Notes: a model not told the origin generated them from the letters alone. A DNA stretch of 64,000 bases from Notospermus geniculatus (GCA_002633025.1 NMRB01000165.1:369464-433463), one strand, 5' to 3'. Shown: positions 1 through 12,997, counted from the first letter of the stretch. A program made the numbers and translations.

Positions 1-2370
1 ATTGCCATCTAGAGAATATGAGAAGTTCTTAGCGCTCACTCCCTTTGACACCACTCATAAATGCAGTGATGGAGAGAGTGAGCATTCAGAACAATTGATT
101 ACCGCAGGATGCAGATTGCAGGGAGCGCCACAAAATCAACCACTTATGTGACTGTCAAGAGTTCTTGCATCTGCATCCCACTGTTTACTGAGTGCCAGCA
201 TGATAAACAACACCATATACTACCATGTAACAGGCTGACCAATCAAAGCTTTGATGTGTCGACTGATCAGCAAAGAATCAAATTCAAGTCATACCATCCT
301 CGTAAACATTGCAAGTGATATCATCAGGTGTGAAAATCTTCTGTTCAATATTTGTCAGCATCATATCACTTCTTTGCATCAGAGTGTACAACACTTGGGT
401 CCTCTGATCATGAAGCACCCACACTGACACTAGTCACTTCAGCATCAGAGAAGCAGCCTTACTTTGGTGCATCCTCCTTTACTTGCTCACAGATCTGACC
501 ATGTTAGAAGGTTTCTTGTTGATGTGGAGTGGTTTGTTGATGTTAAAACTTCACTGCTTTACTAGTGCACAATTATCTACCTGTTGGGAAGCTACACATT
601 CTTTCTAAGCCACCATTTTTAACTTGGGCATGTGGTGGATGAACACGCTCAGTTCAATACATATCTGTAGTCATTTTTTGAAGCTCACCCATTCTATGTA
701 ATATACCATTCAACACTCAACGGCAAGTGTTTGATAAATTTTATCGCTGTTTATTGAAAAAGCCTCCCTCATATCAATTTAACATAACATCCAACCATTT
801 CGTAGCTTGCAAGATTGGCCATATCATAGGTGAAGAATACAGCAGTCACAAAAGACTGACTACATGCTAAGATAGACTGTGTTAGCCCTGTGGAATCCGA
901 CCTTGACACAAAATTCTGCAACTGAATTACGGTATACAACATATTGGATTTGTAGAAAAATACTGAAAGCATAATAGCACCAAATCAGAACAACAAAAAT
1001 GAAATCCAAGGCCGCCACCAATAGGAAAGCAAGGTTGATTAAAAGTTCCAACTTCACACAATAGAAACCAATGATATCTTTTATGTCAACCATAATTCTC
1101 ACAACAAAATCACTAAAAAACCTGCTTTCTTTTGATACATGATCATATAAGTGAGTAACATACGCCACAAGACAAACTGACAAGTTATAGGGACGTCACC
1201 ACTAATCCTTTCTGCGTAGGTTGCATTTCCCCGGAGGCAGCATCTTTTAGCTAACCCATCAAAAAGACAGCTGTGATCATATTCATGATTGCTTGCACTC
1301 TAGAAAAGAGATCAGATTTTTTCCCAAGGCAAGAAAATGGGTAGATTACGACGACGACGTTGCACCCCTGCAGGGAAGTGATTGGAGATCCAAATGGCAG
1401 CTTTTCAGGATGACGTTGTACAGAATGTCATCATCCATATAAAGTAATGAATGAAATAAGGATATATTCTTTAAATAGGAAAGGATCACATGCAGATTTA
1501 TACACACACAATTTAGTATCAACAATGGTGACATTTTACCGGTATCAGTTCCAGAGGATGAAATACAGTGTATGATAGGATCAGTAATGATTGTATTTTC
1601 CCTTCAGGATACCTCGTCTGATTGGAAATACAATGTAGTTTCAAATCTTGATATTTTCTGATGATCATTTCATCAGTTATCAATAATCATTCCATCATTT
1701 TGCAAGAAATACAGTAACTATGGCTGATCATCCAGGACGAACGAAATAACACGTTAAATGCCATGAGTTCAAGAAATAACATGCTTGGTCCCCTTCCTCA
1801 AGTATGCACAACTGCACAGCATTCGTTCATGAGACAATAGCAGCTGTTGTAAAAATAAAGATAGTGGGATTACTTTTTCTTCTATCTGGATTCAATGGAA
1901 TTGTGACGCTCGTCAGCATTTCACATTTTATTTTCTTCAACTATCACCAAATGCCACTATTTATATTCCATCCACAGCTGAAATTAAAATATCACTAGAC
2001 AGTGAAGTTTTATCTGCACAATTCAAAGGATTTCTTACTGCAAACCTACGTCAATCATGTACATGTAAATGACTTTCTCAAATGGTAAGTTTGATACTGA
2101 GAGCAAGAATGTGACCCTTCACCACAAAATGAGTCTTAAGTTGCTCTGAGGTTGGCAGGGTGAAACCAAATATTTGTCAATTTCAAAAGATCTTGGCCTG
2201 TTGTCTGACTTAGAAATAAAAGGATCCTCAACTTAACAGTGCTGAACAACTGAAGTCAATCACCAATGAAGTTTACAGGCATATTAAGATTCAGCTCTCC
2301 ACGCCACAACTGATTGTGCCGACGTGACTATATAATCTAATCTGAGTTTAATGACAAAACAGCCATTTGG
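1..2370. other. Gene-free stretch, start of window
   Basis: I see no exon with convincing splice sites, no RNA gene and no clear repeat here. Open frames are all under about 110 codons, show no recognisable domain and overlap each other on both strands, which is what AT-rich intron or intergenic DNA gives by chance. Confidence 0.5.
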
Positions 2371-3290
2371 TTCGTTTTCTGTCCTTTTGCTGTGCACAAG
2401 AGTGTAATTAGGATAATGCATTGGCCATTAGATGATGGGGACACCATTTTTATCTTGAGCCGATATCAGCAGACATGATGAGTTTTCCAAAACACACCAG
2501 TCTCCAAACACAACCTCTTTGCCAGATCCCATTGGGTGGTATCCGAGCACAGGCGTCTCAATCTGGTCAAATCTGTGGTAAATAATGGCTATTCTTCTGC
2601 CAGTAATGAGAATCATCAATATTGTCAATGTGCATTGACACCTTCTCAGCCAAGATGGGCTGGCCATGCAACCCTATTCCCTGAACATAAGACAGTAACG
2701 CATAACAACAACATCCAGTGAGTTCTGCCAGAAGCTCCTGTGGCAGACCAGTCTCCCAAGTGTCTTTCAACATACAATTTTATACTTAGAAGGAATAACT
2801 TGGCCAACAAATAGTTACTTACAACACCATCACCAACAAAAGCATCGTCTTTCAAGTTGGTGGTTTACTGTTCGCTTCAGTGGGACTCAATGCCTCACTG
2901 ATGACACGTTTCTGGTGACAGCCCCTGGTGGGATTCCTTCTGGTATTACATAGCCTAAGTATCTCAGTGGGTTCTGTTCATTTTGGATCATAGATATTTA
3001 GCTGTGGAATTGTGCTGTATGAGATATGAAGCCACAGGAAAAGCCAGCAGTGGCATCAGGCATGTCAGGGAACGATGCCATGATCAAGACCGAAAATAAT
3101 CCACCTCTTTGAAGACACTCTGAAGGGAAATAACGATTGAATAAACTAAAAACCAGGGGCCTGTTTCATAAAGTGACTTTAAGCTGATGGTACCTTTAAC
3201 TGAATGGAAAATGCATTGAAGTTAATGGTACCATTAGCTTGAAGTCATTTATGAAACAGGCCCCTGTATGCTCAACACAGACTCAAACAA
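2371..3290 (+). repeat. Tandem duplication, copy 1
   Basis: About 0.9 kb that recurs directly at 3,651-4,418 in the same orientation. The shared block starts at the words TTCGTTTTCTGTCCTTTTGC and runs through several diagnostic phrases, such as the stretch around the cacaggcgtctcaatctgg word. Copies differ by scattered substitutions and by indels of up to tens of bases, so this is an older duplication rather than a recent one. Short open frames on the minus strand exist in both copies, but the differences between copies change amino acids and move the stop, so there is no sign of coding constraint. Copy 1 additionally carries a MITE at 3,154-3,266. Confidence 0.85.
3154..3266. mobile_element. 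Short foldback MITE (CAGGGG ends)
   Basis: A 113-bp element whose two ends are inverted repeats of about 40 bp. The left end reads CAGGGGCCTGTTTCATAAAG and the right end is its near-perfect complement; GGTACC words sit close to the centre. No coding capacity. The CAGGG start resembles hAT termini, but I see no target-site duplication. It is absent from the paired copy at 3,651-4,418. Confidence 0.75.
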
Positions 3291-3354
3291 GAAAAGGACA
3301 TCGGAGCGATGTCAATGGTTTCCGATGAGAAGTTTACTACTCTAGAGCTAGTTA

Positions 3355-3531
3355 TCTGTGACCTTGACCTATGACCTTGAGAAGTGTTGCGTAACTGGAA
3401 CAGGGATCCTTGATTAAACCAATAGGGGATGGTTAATGCAGGCTTCTAATTAGTTTTCCCCTGAAATTCTGAGTAGATTTGCACTTTAGAACTGTTTGAC
3501 CTTGACCTTGACCTCTGACCTTCAAGGTCAT
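3355..3531. promoter_or_regulatory. Cluster of TGACCT (AGGTCA) half-sites
   Basis: Two dense groups of TGACCT words, at about 3,359-3,380 and 3,496-3,530. The second group ends in TCAAGGTCA, an extended nuclear-receptor half-site. AGGTCA half-sites are the binding unit of nuclear receptors. Whether this is a regulatory element or simple-repeat chance is unknown; no gene start is nearby. Confidence 0.25.
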
Positions 3532-3650
3532 TGTGTAATCTGAAAGCTCATCCTTGATAACGTAGGTGTAGGTGAAGGTTTTTGGCTTCCACCATCACCA
3601 GGTTCTGTCTCATGTTATTTGTGATGGTTGGCTGTGACCNGGAGGCCTGG

Positions 3651-4418
3651 GTTCGTTTTCTGTCCTTTTGCTGTGCACAAGAGTGTAATTAGGATAATGC
3701 ATTGGCCATTAGGTGATGGGGACACCATTTTTATCTTGAGCCGATATCGGCAGACATGATGAGTTTTCCAAAACACACCAGTCTCCAAAGACAACCTCTT
3801 TGCCAGATCCCATTGGGTGGTATCCGAGCACAGGCGTCTCAATCTGGTCGAATCTGTGGTAAATAATGGCTATTCTTCTGCCAGTAATGAGAATCATCAA
3901 TATTGTGAATGTGCATTGACACCTTCTCAGCCAAGATGGGCTGGCCATGCAACCCTATTCCCTGAACATAAGACAGTAACGCATAACAACAACATCCAGT
4001 GAATTCTGCCAGAAGCTCCTGTGGCAGACCAGTCTCCCAAGTGTCTTTCATACAATTTTATACTTAGAAGGAATAACTTTGCCAACAAATAGTTACTTAC
4101 AACACCATCACCAACAGAAGCATCGTCTTTCAACTTGGAGGTTTGCTGTTCGCTTCAGTGGGACTCAATGCCTCACTAATGGCACATATCTGGCACAGCC
4201 CCTGGTGGGATTCCTTCTGGTATTACATACCCTATTATTTAGCTGTGGAATTGTGCTGTATAAGATATGAAGCCACAGGAAAGCCAGTAGTGGCATTAGG
4301 GAACAATTAATGGCATGATCGAGACAGAAATCAACCTCTTTGAAGACACTAGCTGAAGGGAAATAATGATTGAATAAACTAAAAACCAGTGCATCAGCTA
4401 TGCTCAACAGACTCAAAA
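3651..4418 (+). repeat. Tandem duplication, copy 2
   Basis: Direct repeat of 2,371-3,290 without the MITE. A single undetermined base at 3,640 lies 11 bases before its start, as if the assembler joined pieces here. At the position where copy 1 has the MITE, copy 2 has only about 12 bases (CAGTGCATCAGC) between the shared flanks AAAAAC and TATGCTCAAC. Confidence 0.85.
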
Positions 4419-5998
4419 AATATGCAAAACAAGTTTCCACAGACAGATCATTGAACTAAAATACCGAAGAGCTGAGTATGCCTGTAGATTGAAGCCAGAC
4501 CAAAAAGCATTCTGAAACATGTGGATTCTGAAGTTTGCATTGAAGTGCATTGAACATCTGCAAATGCTGTCAAAAGTCCTGTTAAATATGATGCAAGAAC
4601 TCTTGTAAACTGCATTGAAGAATTCCTGAAATTGAAGATGCTGTCTGTCCTACTTGCATGGACGACGCCGGAAATCAAGGACTGAATGCCATGGACGGAA
4701 AACCCTTGAAGCTGAAGAGCAACATGGATGTTGAGGAATCTTGAACTGTTCAGGGGTCTGTCATGGCTACATGAACGAACACCTGCAACATTGAGTCATG
4801 TTGCCGGTCACGTGCATTGCAGAACATGGTCACAGCTTCACGAATTCACTCCTATGGGCCTGGCCAGCGAAGACAGTGATTTTTTGCATGGGAACTTACA
4901 TCCTCAAGGATAGACAGACAAGGAGCATAAATTAAGCCGCAGTAACAGAAGAATGATGGTGGAATTTGGCGAGGATACAACAGCATGACTACCTAATGTA
5001 CACAACCTCTGCCATTTAAAAAAATGAAATAGTTCAAGCAAGACAGGTTGAAGAAGATATGAGGTGCAGAGAACAAAGCCATGTGGTTCTACCTCCGGGT
5101 CTGGTATCTGTTGATTAGGTTTGCCAGCTCAATTTCACTTTGGTCTTATGGATAAGGTCAACTAGCATCTGTTTTCAAAGTGCTGCCATTAGCTTAGTTT
5201 CAGCCCCCTCAGCGCACAAAATGTGGTAAATGCCTTTGTCACAGGAACCATCATGTCCAGCATCAGCCAATTTCACCTCTTACTTGCTGTTGGCATTTCT
5301 TTGGATTCTTTTCTGGCTGATGTATCGGCACCTTGCTGGGTATCCACTCGTCCATTCTTATGTTTAATATGGCCAATACCCAAGTCATGCCCATAGGGCA
5401 AATTATGACATCCCTGACAACACTTTTACCTTCTTTCAAAATGATGTCATTCTTCAGCCACCATCACTGACAGATAAAACGAAACCAAGCCATCCATTCG
5501 AACCATAAATATAACAATGGCAGGCAAGTAACTCTGCCGTCACAAATTTTAGACAGGCAATCTGTAGCCTTGACAACGACCAAAGCACACGCAGGTAGAC
5601 ATATTCTTCTTCTGAATGGTACCTTGAGGTGATGATATTGAACGGCACTTTCAACTCCAGTTCATCAAACTGATCAATAGTTGTAACATTTGCTCTAAGA
5701 TTTGATCACGGATGAGCTACCCTCTTTTGTGATTCCTTCACACCTGCTGTGCCCATTACAAGAGCCGCGGAGTCTTCTGTTCATCCCTTCGGTGACCAGT
5801 CTTGAAACTTCGGGCTGCATATCTTTCTTCAGTAGCAGGATACTTGGTTTCAGAACCATATAAGGAATGTCACCCACTGATTGGCTGTAAGATGGCTGGT
5901 CTGGTCAAAGCAATGGTTGCTGTCGTTACAAGATGTCATCAGTTAGTAAATCCTGTGTGATTTTCATGTTACTCCACTCTAAATCAGCATTTCACATG
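4419..5998. other. Gene-free stretch
   Basis: No exon, RNA gene or repeat that I can support. Open frames are short and without a recognisable domain. Confidence 0.45.
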
Positions 5999-6005
5999 CA
6001 TATCG

Positions 6006-6297
6006 GGGACCCATGGTGGTGTAGTGGTTCAGGTCTCCGACTAGCGGTCAGAGGGTCCCAGGTTCGAATCCCACTGGGCGTGAGACTTTGGGCAAGTCTC
6101 TTTACCTCACCGGCCTCTCTCCACCCAGGTGTATAAATGGGTACCGGTCGGAAATGCTCGGATTAGCACTGAATGAGCAGCTCATCTGAGTTCTACTGAA
6201 AGGTTTCAGGATGGACTGGGGTTAAAGTGTTAAGTCGGATGACACCTCTACCATTGTTGATATCAGACTATAAACCCAAACTTTAACTTTAACTTTT
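6006..6297 (+). mobile_element. tRNA-derived SINE, full length
   Basis: A complete SINE of about 292 bp. The 5' head is tRNA-like: box A in TGGTGTAGTGGTTCAGG near 6,014 and box B in GGTTCGAATCCC near 6,061. It is followed by a conserved body with TCTTTACCTCACC and GTGTATAAATGGGTACC, and by a tail of repeated AACTTT. It is flanked by a perfect 7-bp target-site duplication, CATATCG, at 5,999-6,005 and 6,298-6,304. SINEs are transcribed by RNA polymerase III from the internal boxes and copied by LINE reverse transcriptase. The box B to body arrangement is typical of the widespread animal tRNA-SINE superfamilies; I do not assign the exact family. Confidence 0.9.
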
Positions 6298-6304
6298 CAT
6301 ATCG

Positions 6305-9121
6305 CGCATCATGTTGCAGTGAAGTTGGGCCAGTAAAAAATGCACCAATGCTAGTATACGTTTGTCATATCAGTCACCAAACTTGGGCAGCGTCAAAGCA
6401 GTGCCTATGCGATTTATCTGGACACATTAAACTACATGTATTCTTAATCCAAAAATACCTTCATATCCCATTAGATTCCACATCAAATCATCAAATAAAC
6501 TCAAAGCGTTTTAGACTATTGATTTCATACTTCATGTAGCCTAATGTAAATTCTACATTGCACGGTTAGCTAATGGCTCCAGCACGATGAAAGAGCAGCC
6601 GTCCTAAAGTACATTAGTCCATCCTTAGCTATGGTTACCAACAATTATATTGATATTGGTTAACACCATGAGTGTTTATCTTATGCAGCATTTTTCTATA
6701 AATTAGCCCAAGGGCACATGCCTGCATCTGACCTTCAATGGATCAGCAGTTGGCTACTAAATAAGCTATGTATGCCTCTATCATAGTGTACATAAATGAT
6801 TTTTTTACCAAATTCCCTTGTGAGTCCCCTGCGTTTTACAAAGAAGATGTTACATTTGCATCCCACGGTTGTGGTTTTATGATGGAAATGAGACATCCTT
6901 AATTTATGTAGGCCTAGGGCTTAGGGAAATGTCTAATGCTCCCATGACTACTCCTGCCTTATTCTCACTCAGTGAAGTTGAACCTCTCTTGTTGAATTTA
7001 TATACCCCCGGTACTTTATCATACTTCCATATCGCACCTCAACAAACACAAAGAAAATGTGACATCAAGGACTGGAAGTCATCGACTCAATCCAAGGGTC
7101 TGACAACTAGTCTGCAACCGCTCTCAGTCACCATCTAACACATCACTGGATTTTTTACCAGGTTAGTCTAATGTAACAAAGATAACAAGCATCCTGCACT
7201 AAGATGGTAAAAAATGCTTCCTGTACAACAAAAAAATCCTCCTTACAACATGTAGCGATACTTCTATGCCAACAGGTATGAGAAATGCACTAGAAGCATG
7301 TTATTCTAAAGAAGATCTGTAGCAATCCTAAAGAACGCGGTTCAAACTTGATGAAACTGTAGCTCAGTTACTCAAAGATGATCTCCTTGGGTTCCTTCCT
7401 AAGCCAGCATACCTTGGCAGAGATGGAAGAACCACTGTGTTCTACTCCTGTTCCTAATCGATATGGATGTACGCCCTGGATTCATGCTGTTCATCAATGG
7501 GCAATCAACAGCATTTTACAAGTGAGAAATGTATGTGATTAGCAATGAATGTCATTGGCAAGCGTGTGATCAGTGAATGATACACTGAAATCACTTCTTG
7601 TCATAGCAAGGCTTGTCGTCAATGTGATGTGAGCATAGAGTTGGTAGGATGATACAACTTTTCTTTACTCCTTTTAGGGGTATGACAAATTAGAGGGAAC
7701 TTGTTCTCCTTTCAATATAGGCCTACCCGAACACTGCTTTTCAAGACAGGTAATGTTTTATCAGCCATTCTGGCCTTGCCTGTGCCCTTGACCAGCTGTT
7801 GGTCTTTTAACTCTAGGGTGTGGATTGGTAGAAGGTTGGGGAGGATAGGTGAGTAAAACGCCTGTTTGATCCGATTAGTAGCAAGAATCCACACACCTTG
7901 GCCACGTGACTACATGAGGGATGACTGTAAACCAGCAGGTAAAAGCATTAGGTGCTGGAACCGGGTTACTCAAGAATGGCCGCTCACGCTTCAGAAAGTT
8001 TACTATCCAGGAAGCTGGCATGTTTTCTGCTTACACCTATGTTCCACCCTTGCAATACATACTGCATTCTTGTACGGTTAGGAACAATGCGAACAGGTGT
8101 GGGAAGCAACATAAACTAATCAACAATTACCAATTAGCTTCTTATTGGTGAAATAACCACAGCAATGTGCAATCACATAAACCCTGTCTCTTCTTTCTCC
8201 TTTTTATGCACCCAAGTGTTTTTAACCCAAATGTTGACAAGTCTGTTCTTCACAAACATCAATGACATGAGGACCTCTTTGTAACATCCACAGTCTCAAC
8301 TGCTTTTGGTTGGGTCTAGATGAGAGAAATTTTTTCTGTTTTCCATCTTTAAAGCTTTGTAGTCCTTTACCTATGAGTCTCTTATTTCATAAGGTTGGAA
8401 GTGACTATTCCTCCTTTGACCATGATTTTAGTATTAGCTGGATCCTTTTCCTCTGCGTTCTTTGCTCTTGTAATTGCTTGACGTCCTTTCAATTGAAAAG
8501 ACTTGGTTTTGCCACTCCTTCGTGAGGTCTCTCACGGAAACCAAGGGTTCACAGGGATTCATTACAACAGAAACTGCATATTGGGATCTCACTTTGCGTT
8601 AGCAATGATGTGAGGAATATGCTCACATTCATGGCCTTACGATAAAAAAACGTGTTGTGTATGTTGTGTAGTTCATTCACTTTTGTACAAATGCCTCACA
8701 AACAATACAACCTGAGACAAACACAAGCAGAATAACAAAGAATTCCCCGCGGAAAGTACTTGCAAAATGAGCTGCAGTATGCATGAATCTGGCCTATCGC
8801 CACATACCACGTTCCAACATGCAAAAGAATGTTCTGCATCCATTAGCTCCCAAATAGTGCAACTACACATGTTACATCTGCTGTTTTTATAAGAAATCTT
8901 CAAGGAAATGATTCCCTTTATGATATATGTCTTCATAACCATGAACAAAACCACAAACAAAATACAGCTATTCCTTTTCTTCACCAAAGTCCTTTGAACT
9001 GGACCCCAGATTACTACGAATTAATTTTTCACTTTAATTTCATGAATTAATCAAACCTGCCGAAAAGAAGCCAATAATGAATGTCTATTCCAAAATGCTT
9101 CTTGACATATTAGACCTATTA
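6305..9121. other. Gene-free stretch
   Basis: No exon or repeat that I can support. One minus-strand piece near 8,810-8,890 has several cysteines between an AG and a GTATGT, but it matches nothing I recognise. Confidence 0.4.
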
Positions 9122-9174
9122 GAGAAATGTCTGCTTTTCACGAAAAAATGACTTGTGAAAAGCAGACATTTCTC
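9122..9174. other. Perfect 20-bp-arm hairpin
   Basis: Arms GAGAAATGTCTGCTTTTCAC (9,122-9,141) and its exact complement (9,155-9,174) are separated by a 13-nt loop. No TIR-type element surrounds it. It is shorter than a usual microRNA precursor, so its role is open. Confidence 0.7.
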
Positions 9175-10202
9175 ACCCTACATGATACACATTTTCTGAA
9201 ATTCTGGTTAGCCTACTTGAGATCAGATAATAAGGTACAAACAAGTTGAAAGTTGGAGACATTTTCAGTGAAGTTTAATGATGAGAAGCCTCAGATAAGA
9301 TGAGACTGATGTGATATGGAAAAATCTTTCCATGCAAACTAACATGCTCTAAAGGTCGATTGTAAGTCAACTCTGCAACTACAGAAAAATCATAATCCTT
9401 TCTCTTTCTCTCCTCAAAATGAAAGAGAATTTTTTAATCTGTGTGTCAGTTCATCGTCTAAATGAACAACAGCAGAAGACTGCAAGAATGGCATCCTAAT
9501 GAACAATGGTGACAGATTATCATAATGTTGACATTGTAGACAAGAGTGCAACTAGAGAAGCAGCAATATTGACGACATTGTTGGAAATGCGCAAGCTTTC
9601 CTTACGAGGAATTTTTCTTTGTATGTAAAGAAAGAAGGAGGAAAAAGAAGCATGCGAACATAGCTCTCTTTAATAGCGATATTGTCATCCAGATAAAGGG
9701 CAGGTGGAAGGAAAACGATACTAGGTAAATGTCAGACCTTACTTTACCCTTACATTCAAGAGACGCAATAAAAATACGACAGAAATCTTATCCATGTAGT
9801 TATATTGTGGCAAAAATGTGTGGTTTTTGGGACATCATTTTCTATAACTGTCATGACAATAGTTGGTGACAAACAATGAACCCTGGGCAGCTGATGAGTT
9901 TGAATGTCATCGTGCTGTGAATGTCGTCAAGTTGTCCTTTTATGGTAGTAACCATTGGAGATGTCTGCAAATGGAGGTGTATGGCTTCATAGGTACTAAA
10001 ATGCCTGCGGAGATATCACACTAGTTGAGACAGGTGTAATTAATTCTGTTTCGTGAGGGAAACAAGTATTGGTTGACAGACAGCCTCACAATGGCCAAAG
10101 GTTCGTGTGTTCAACTTGTGATGTTGAGCAACTAGTATCGGTGAGCTAAAAAATACAATACAAAACATAGTGCTTCATGCTGCATTCACGCCAGTCTGTC
10201 AC
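9175..10202. other. Gene-free stretch
   Basis: Nothing supportable: no exon, no repeat, no RNA gene. Confidence 0.45.
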
Positions 10203-10579
10203 CAGGCCTTTTCCTGTAAAAAACACAGGGGTGCCAAAAAAGGCACCTCTCAACTCTCGCCTTTACCCCTAGGCGTGCTTTTTTCATCCAACAATTCTTC
10301 CACCTAAATAATAATGCTACATTTTTCCATGTTTTGTTTGTTATCACTTGTCATTGAATGTCTTATCACTGTATATACTCTCACTTGGTGCAGGGTTGTA
10401 ACCCAGCCTATCTATCCCTAGCTTAACACTAGTCACTCTCTGTCCTTATCCTGCATGCAAGGCGTGCAAAATTCAAATTGCATTAAGTACAAGGGGTGCA
10501 TTTTTTGGCGCACCTCGATTAGATTTTAGGCGTGTGATGGTGTGCAGGTGCTTTAGCACGCCTTAAACGGAAAGGCCTG
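10203..10579. mobile_element. hAT-like MITE with 6-bp target duplication
   Basis: A 377-bp element with inverted ends: CAGGCCTTTTCCTGTAAA on the left, and the complement of CAGGCCTTTCCGTTTAAGG on the right. The 6-bp word TGTCAC directly precedes and directly follows it, consistent with a target-site duplication. It contains repeated words such as GGCACCTC, GCACCTC and AGGCGTG and has no open frame of note. CAG-starting TIRs and a 5-8-bp duplication are typical of hAT transposons; a 6-bp duplication would place it with hAT6-type elements. That assignment is inferred. Confidence 0.7.
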
Positions 10580-10744
10580 TGTCACCACCTCTTCCTGACA
10601 TGGATTTGACAGTCTGATTCCTCGCCCTTTAACAGATCCATCAGGCACTTGGCTGAGGAAGGCACAAGTCCATTTGTGCATCAAATGAGATTTCTCAGAA
10701 TCCTCCAGGAACCTGTGTCTGATCAATAACTGGGAAAGGGTAAT

Positions 10745-11593
10745 NNNNNNNNNNNNNNNNNNNNNNNNNNNNNNNNNNNNNNNNNNNNNNNNNNNNNNNN
10801 NNNNNNNNNNNNNNNNNNNNNNNNNNNNNNNNNNNNNNNNNNNNNNNNNNNNNNNNNNNNNNNNNNNNNNNNNNNNNNNNNNNNNNNNNNNNNNNNNNNN
10901 NNNNNNNNNNNNNNNNNNNNNNNNNNNNNNNNNNNNNNNNNNNNNNNNNNNNNNNNNNNNNNNNNNNNNNNNNNNNNNNNNNNNNNNNNNNNNNNNNNNN
11001 NNNNNNNNNNNNNNNNNNNNNNNNNNNNNNNNNNNNNNNNNNNNNNNNNNNNNNNNNNNNNNNNNNNNNNNNNNNNNNNNNNNNNNNNNNNNNNNNNNNN
11101 NNNNNNNNNNNNNNNNNNNNNNNNNNNNNNNNNNNNNNNNNNNNNNNNNNNNNNNNNNNNNNNNNNNNNNNNNNNNNNNNNNNNNNNNNNNNNNNNNNNN
11201 NNNNNNNNNNNNNNNNNNNNNNNNNNNNNNNNNNNNNNNNNNNNNNNNNNNNNNNNNNNNNNNNNNNNNNNNNNNNNNNNNNNNNNNNNNNNNNNNNNNN
11301 NNNNNNNNNNNNNNNNNNNNNNNNNNNNNNNNNNNNNNNNNNNNNNNNNNNNNNNNNNNNNNNNNNNNNNNNNNNNNNNNNNNNNNNNNNNNNNNNNNNN
11401 NNNNNNNNNNNNNNNNNNNNNNNNNNNNNNNNNNNNNNNNNNNNNNNNNNNNNNNNNNNNNNNNNNNNNNNNNNNNNNNNNNNNNNNNNNNNNNNNNNNN
11501 NNNNNNNNNNNNNNNNNNNNNNNNNNNNNNNNNNNNNNNNNNNNNNNNNNNNNNNNNNNNNNNNNNNNNNNNNNNNNNNNNNNNNNNNNNNNN
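10745..11593. other. Assembly gap (849 N)
   Basis: Undetermined bases. The right edge of the gap abuts a 24-bp tandem repeat, which may explain the failure to assemble. Confidence 0.99.
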
Positions 11594-11665
11594 TCATCAA
11601 ACTGATGACCATGACCTCCATCAAACTGATGACCATGACCTCCATCAAACTGATGACCATGACCT
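11594..11665 (+). repeat. 24-bp minisatellite at gap edge
   Basis: Three near-identical 24-bp units (CATCAAACTGATGACCATGACC core) directly following the gap. The array probably continues into it, so its true length is unknown. Confidence 0.85.
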
Positions 11666-12776
11666 TCCTTGATTAAAATAATCAAGCCATGATGATTTCA
11701 AAGGGAATACCAAGAATTCCAATGGATGACGACAGCACAGAAAATATATCTTAACTAACTTGATGTTTTGTGTAAGCAACAACATGCCTGAGCCGAGAGC
11801 ATCATCCTCAGACAGGTATATTATCATACACAATATATACCCTATATTCTTTACAACAGGCAAGAGCATACTATACATCAGCAATGTTCTGAGAACACAA
11901 CCAAGAGGAACATAAAACAGCTAAAAGTCTTGAATCTATATTACTGATAGCAGGTGTTCATACCAGCAGAAAGTAAAATGTCTGATGGTTTGCCATCAAT
12001 CTCTTAAAGGACATGAGAGGCAAGGGAAGACTGACTGTCATAAGCAGCTTACTATCATCCAGCAGAGGGCAGGGCATGGGGAATTTAAGATTGATTACAT
12101 CCTGAGCTTGCTGTGTGAATGATCAGCTTTGGGTTTTTTTCTCAATAAGAAGCAACAGTACAGTGTGCAGAGTTACAGACTTCAGAACGATATTAACCAA
12201 AAAAGGAGAGGTTATTACTTACTTGGCTGTGGCACATGATGACGGGCTTGAGCATGATGGGGCATGATGATTTGTGGTACAGACAGTGAACACCAGTCAG
12301 GTGCAATAGCAAAGGGTCTGACCGACTGATGGAATTATCAATGATGACAGAGTAAAAATGCAACAATTCTGCACTTTAGAGAAATTAACTTCATCTGTAA
12401 AAGCAATTCCCTACTTACCAATTAGAAATAAAGTAGCAAAGTACCTTAGAAGAACTGTGCAATGCACACGGCACACTAGATATGCCAGATGCAAAAAAAG
12501 TGATTTTAACTAAAAATGCAGAGACAACTTTGATATTAGTGCACAGCATTTCCAAGTATTCATGCTGTATCAAGCAATGTGCCAGAAAACAACCATGATT
12601 TGTATTCCTGTAAGGAAACACCTTTAAAGTAGGGCACCTAATCACTTTACTATAAAATCTCTGAATTATGCAACAGCAACAAATTTCAAATCCTTTTATC
12701 TACATTTATGGACAATATTACTGAATGCAAAATGTCTTTTCAAATTCTTGCAATTTATGCCAAGACAAGAAGACCA
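11666..12776. other. Gene-free stretch
   Basis: No supportable exon. Probably intergenic sequence downstream of the minus-strand gene that ends at 12,998. Confidence 0.4.
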
Positions 12777-12782
12777 TTTATT
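12777..12782 (-). terminator. Candidate polyadenylation signal
   Basis: AATAAA on the minus strand, about 216 nt downstream of the stop codon at 12,998. It fits as the 3' end of the small gene ending there, but it is a common word in AT-rich DNA. Confidence 0.3.
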
Positions 12783-12997
12783 CTTATCATGCTCACGAGT
12801 CATCAGCAAAAAAGCAGACTCAATTAAAACTCATGCTAATTCTGCAACTACTCTACAAGAAACAATATCAAAATTGCAAATAAGGCTTCATGGAGTCAAG
12901 TTAGTAATCACAACAAAACCACACTTAATGCCTAAAACCACGCAAAGGCACAACATCAGACGTCAGCCAATAGGATTCAGTCGGCTACCAAATCATG

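Noticed and set aside
2428-4133. Minus-strand frames of about 70-80 codons present in both copies of the 2.4/3.65-kb duplication
   Set aside because: Differences between copies change amino acids (for example Leu/Phe, Leu/Pro, Ile/Thr, Asp/His) and shift a stop codon, with no excess of silent changes; no family recognised and no firm acceptor.
10695-11685. Long frames of about 320 codons on the minus strand
   Set aside because: They consist almost entirely of the assembly gap; the readable parts are the 24-bp minisatellite.
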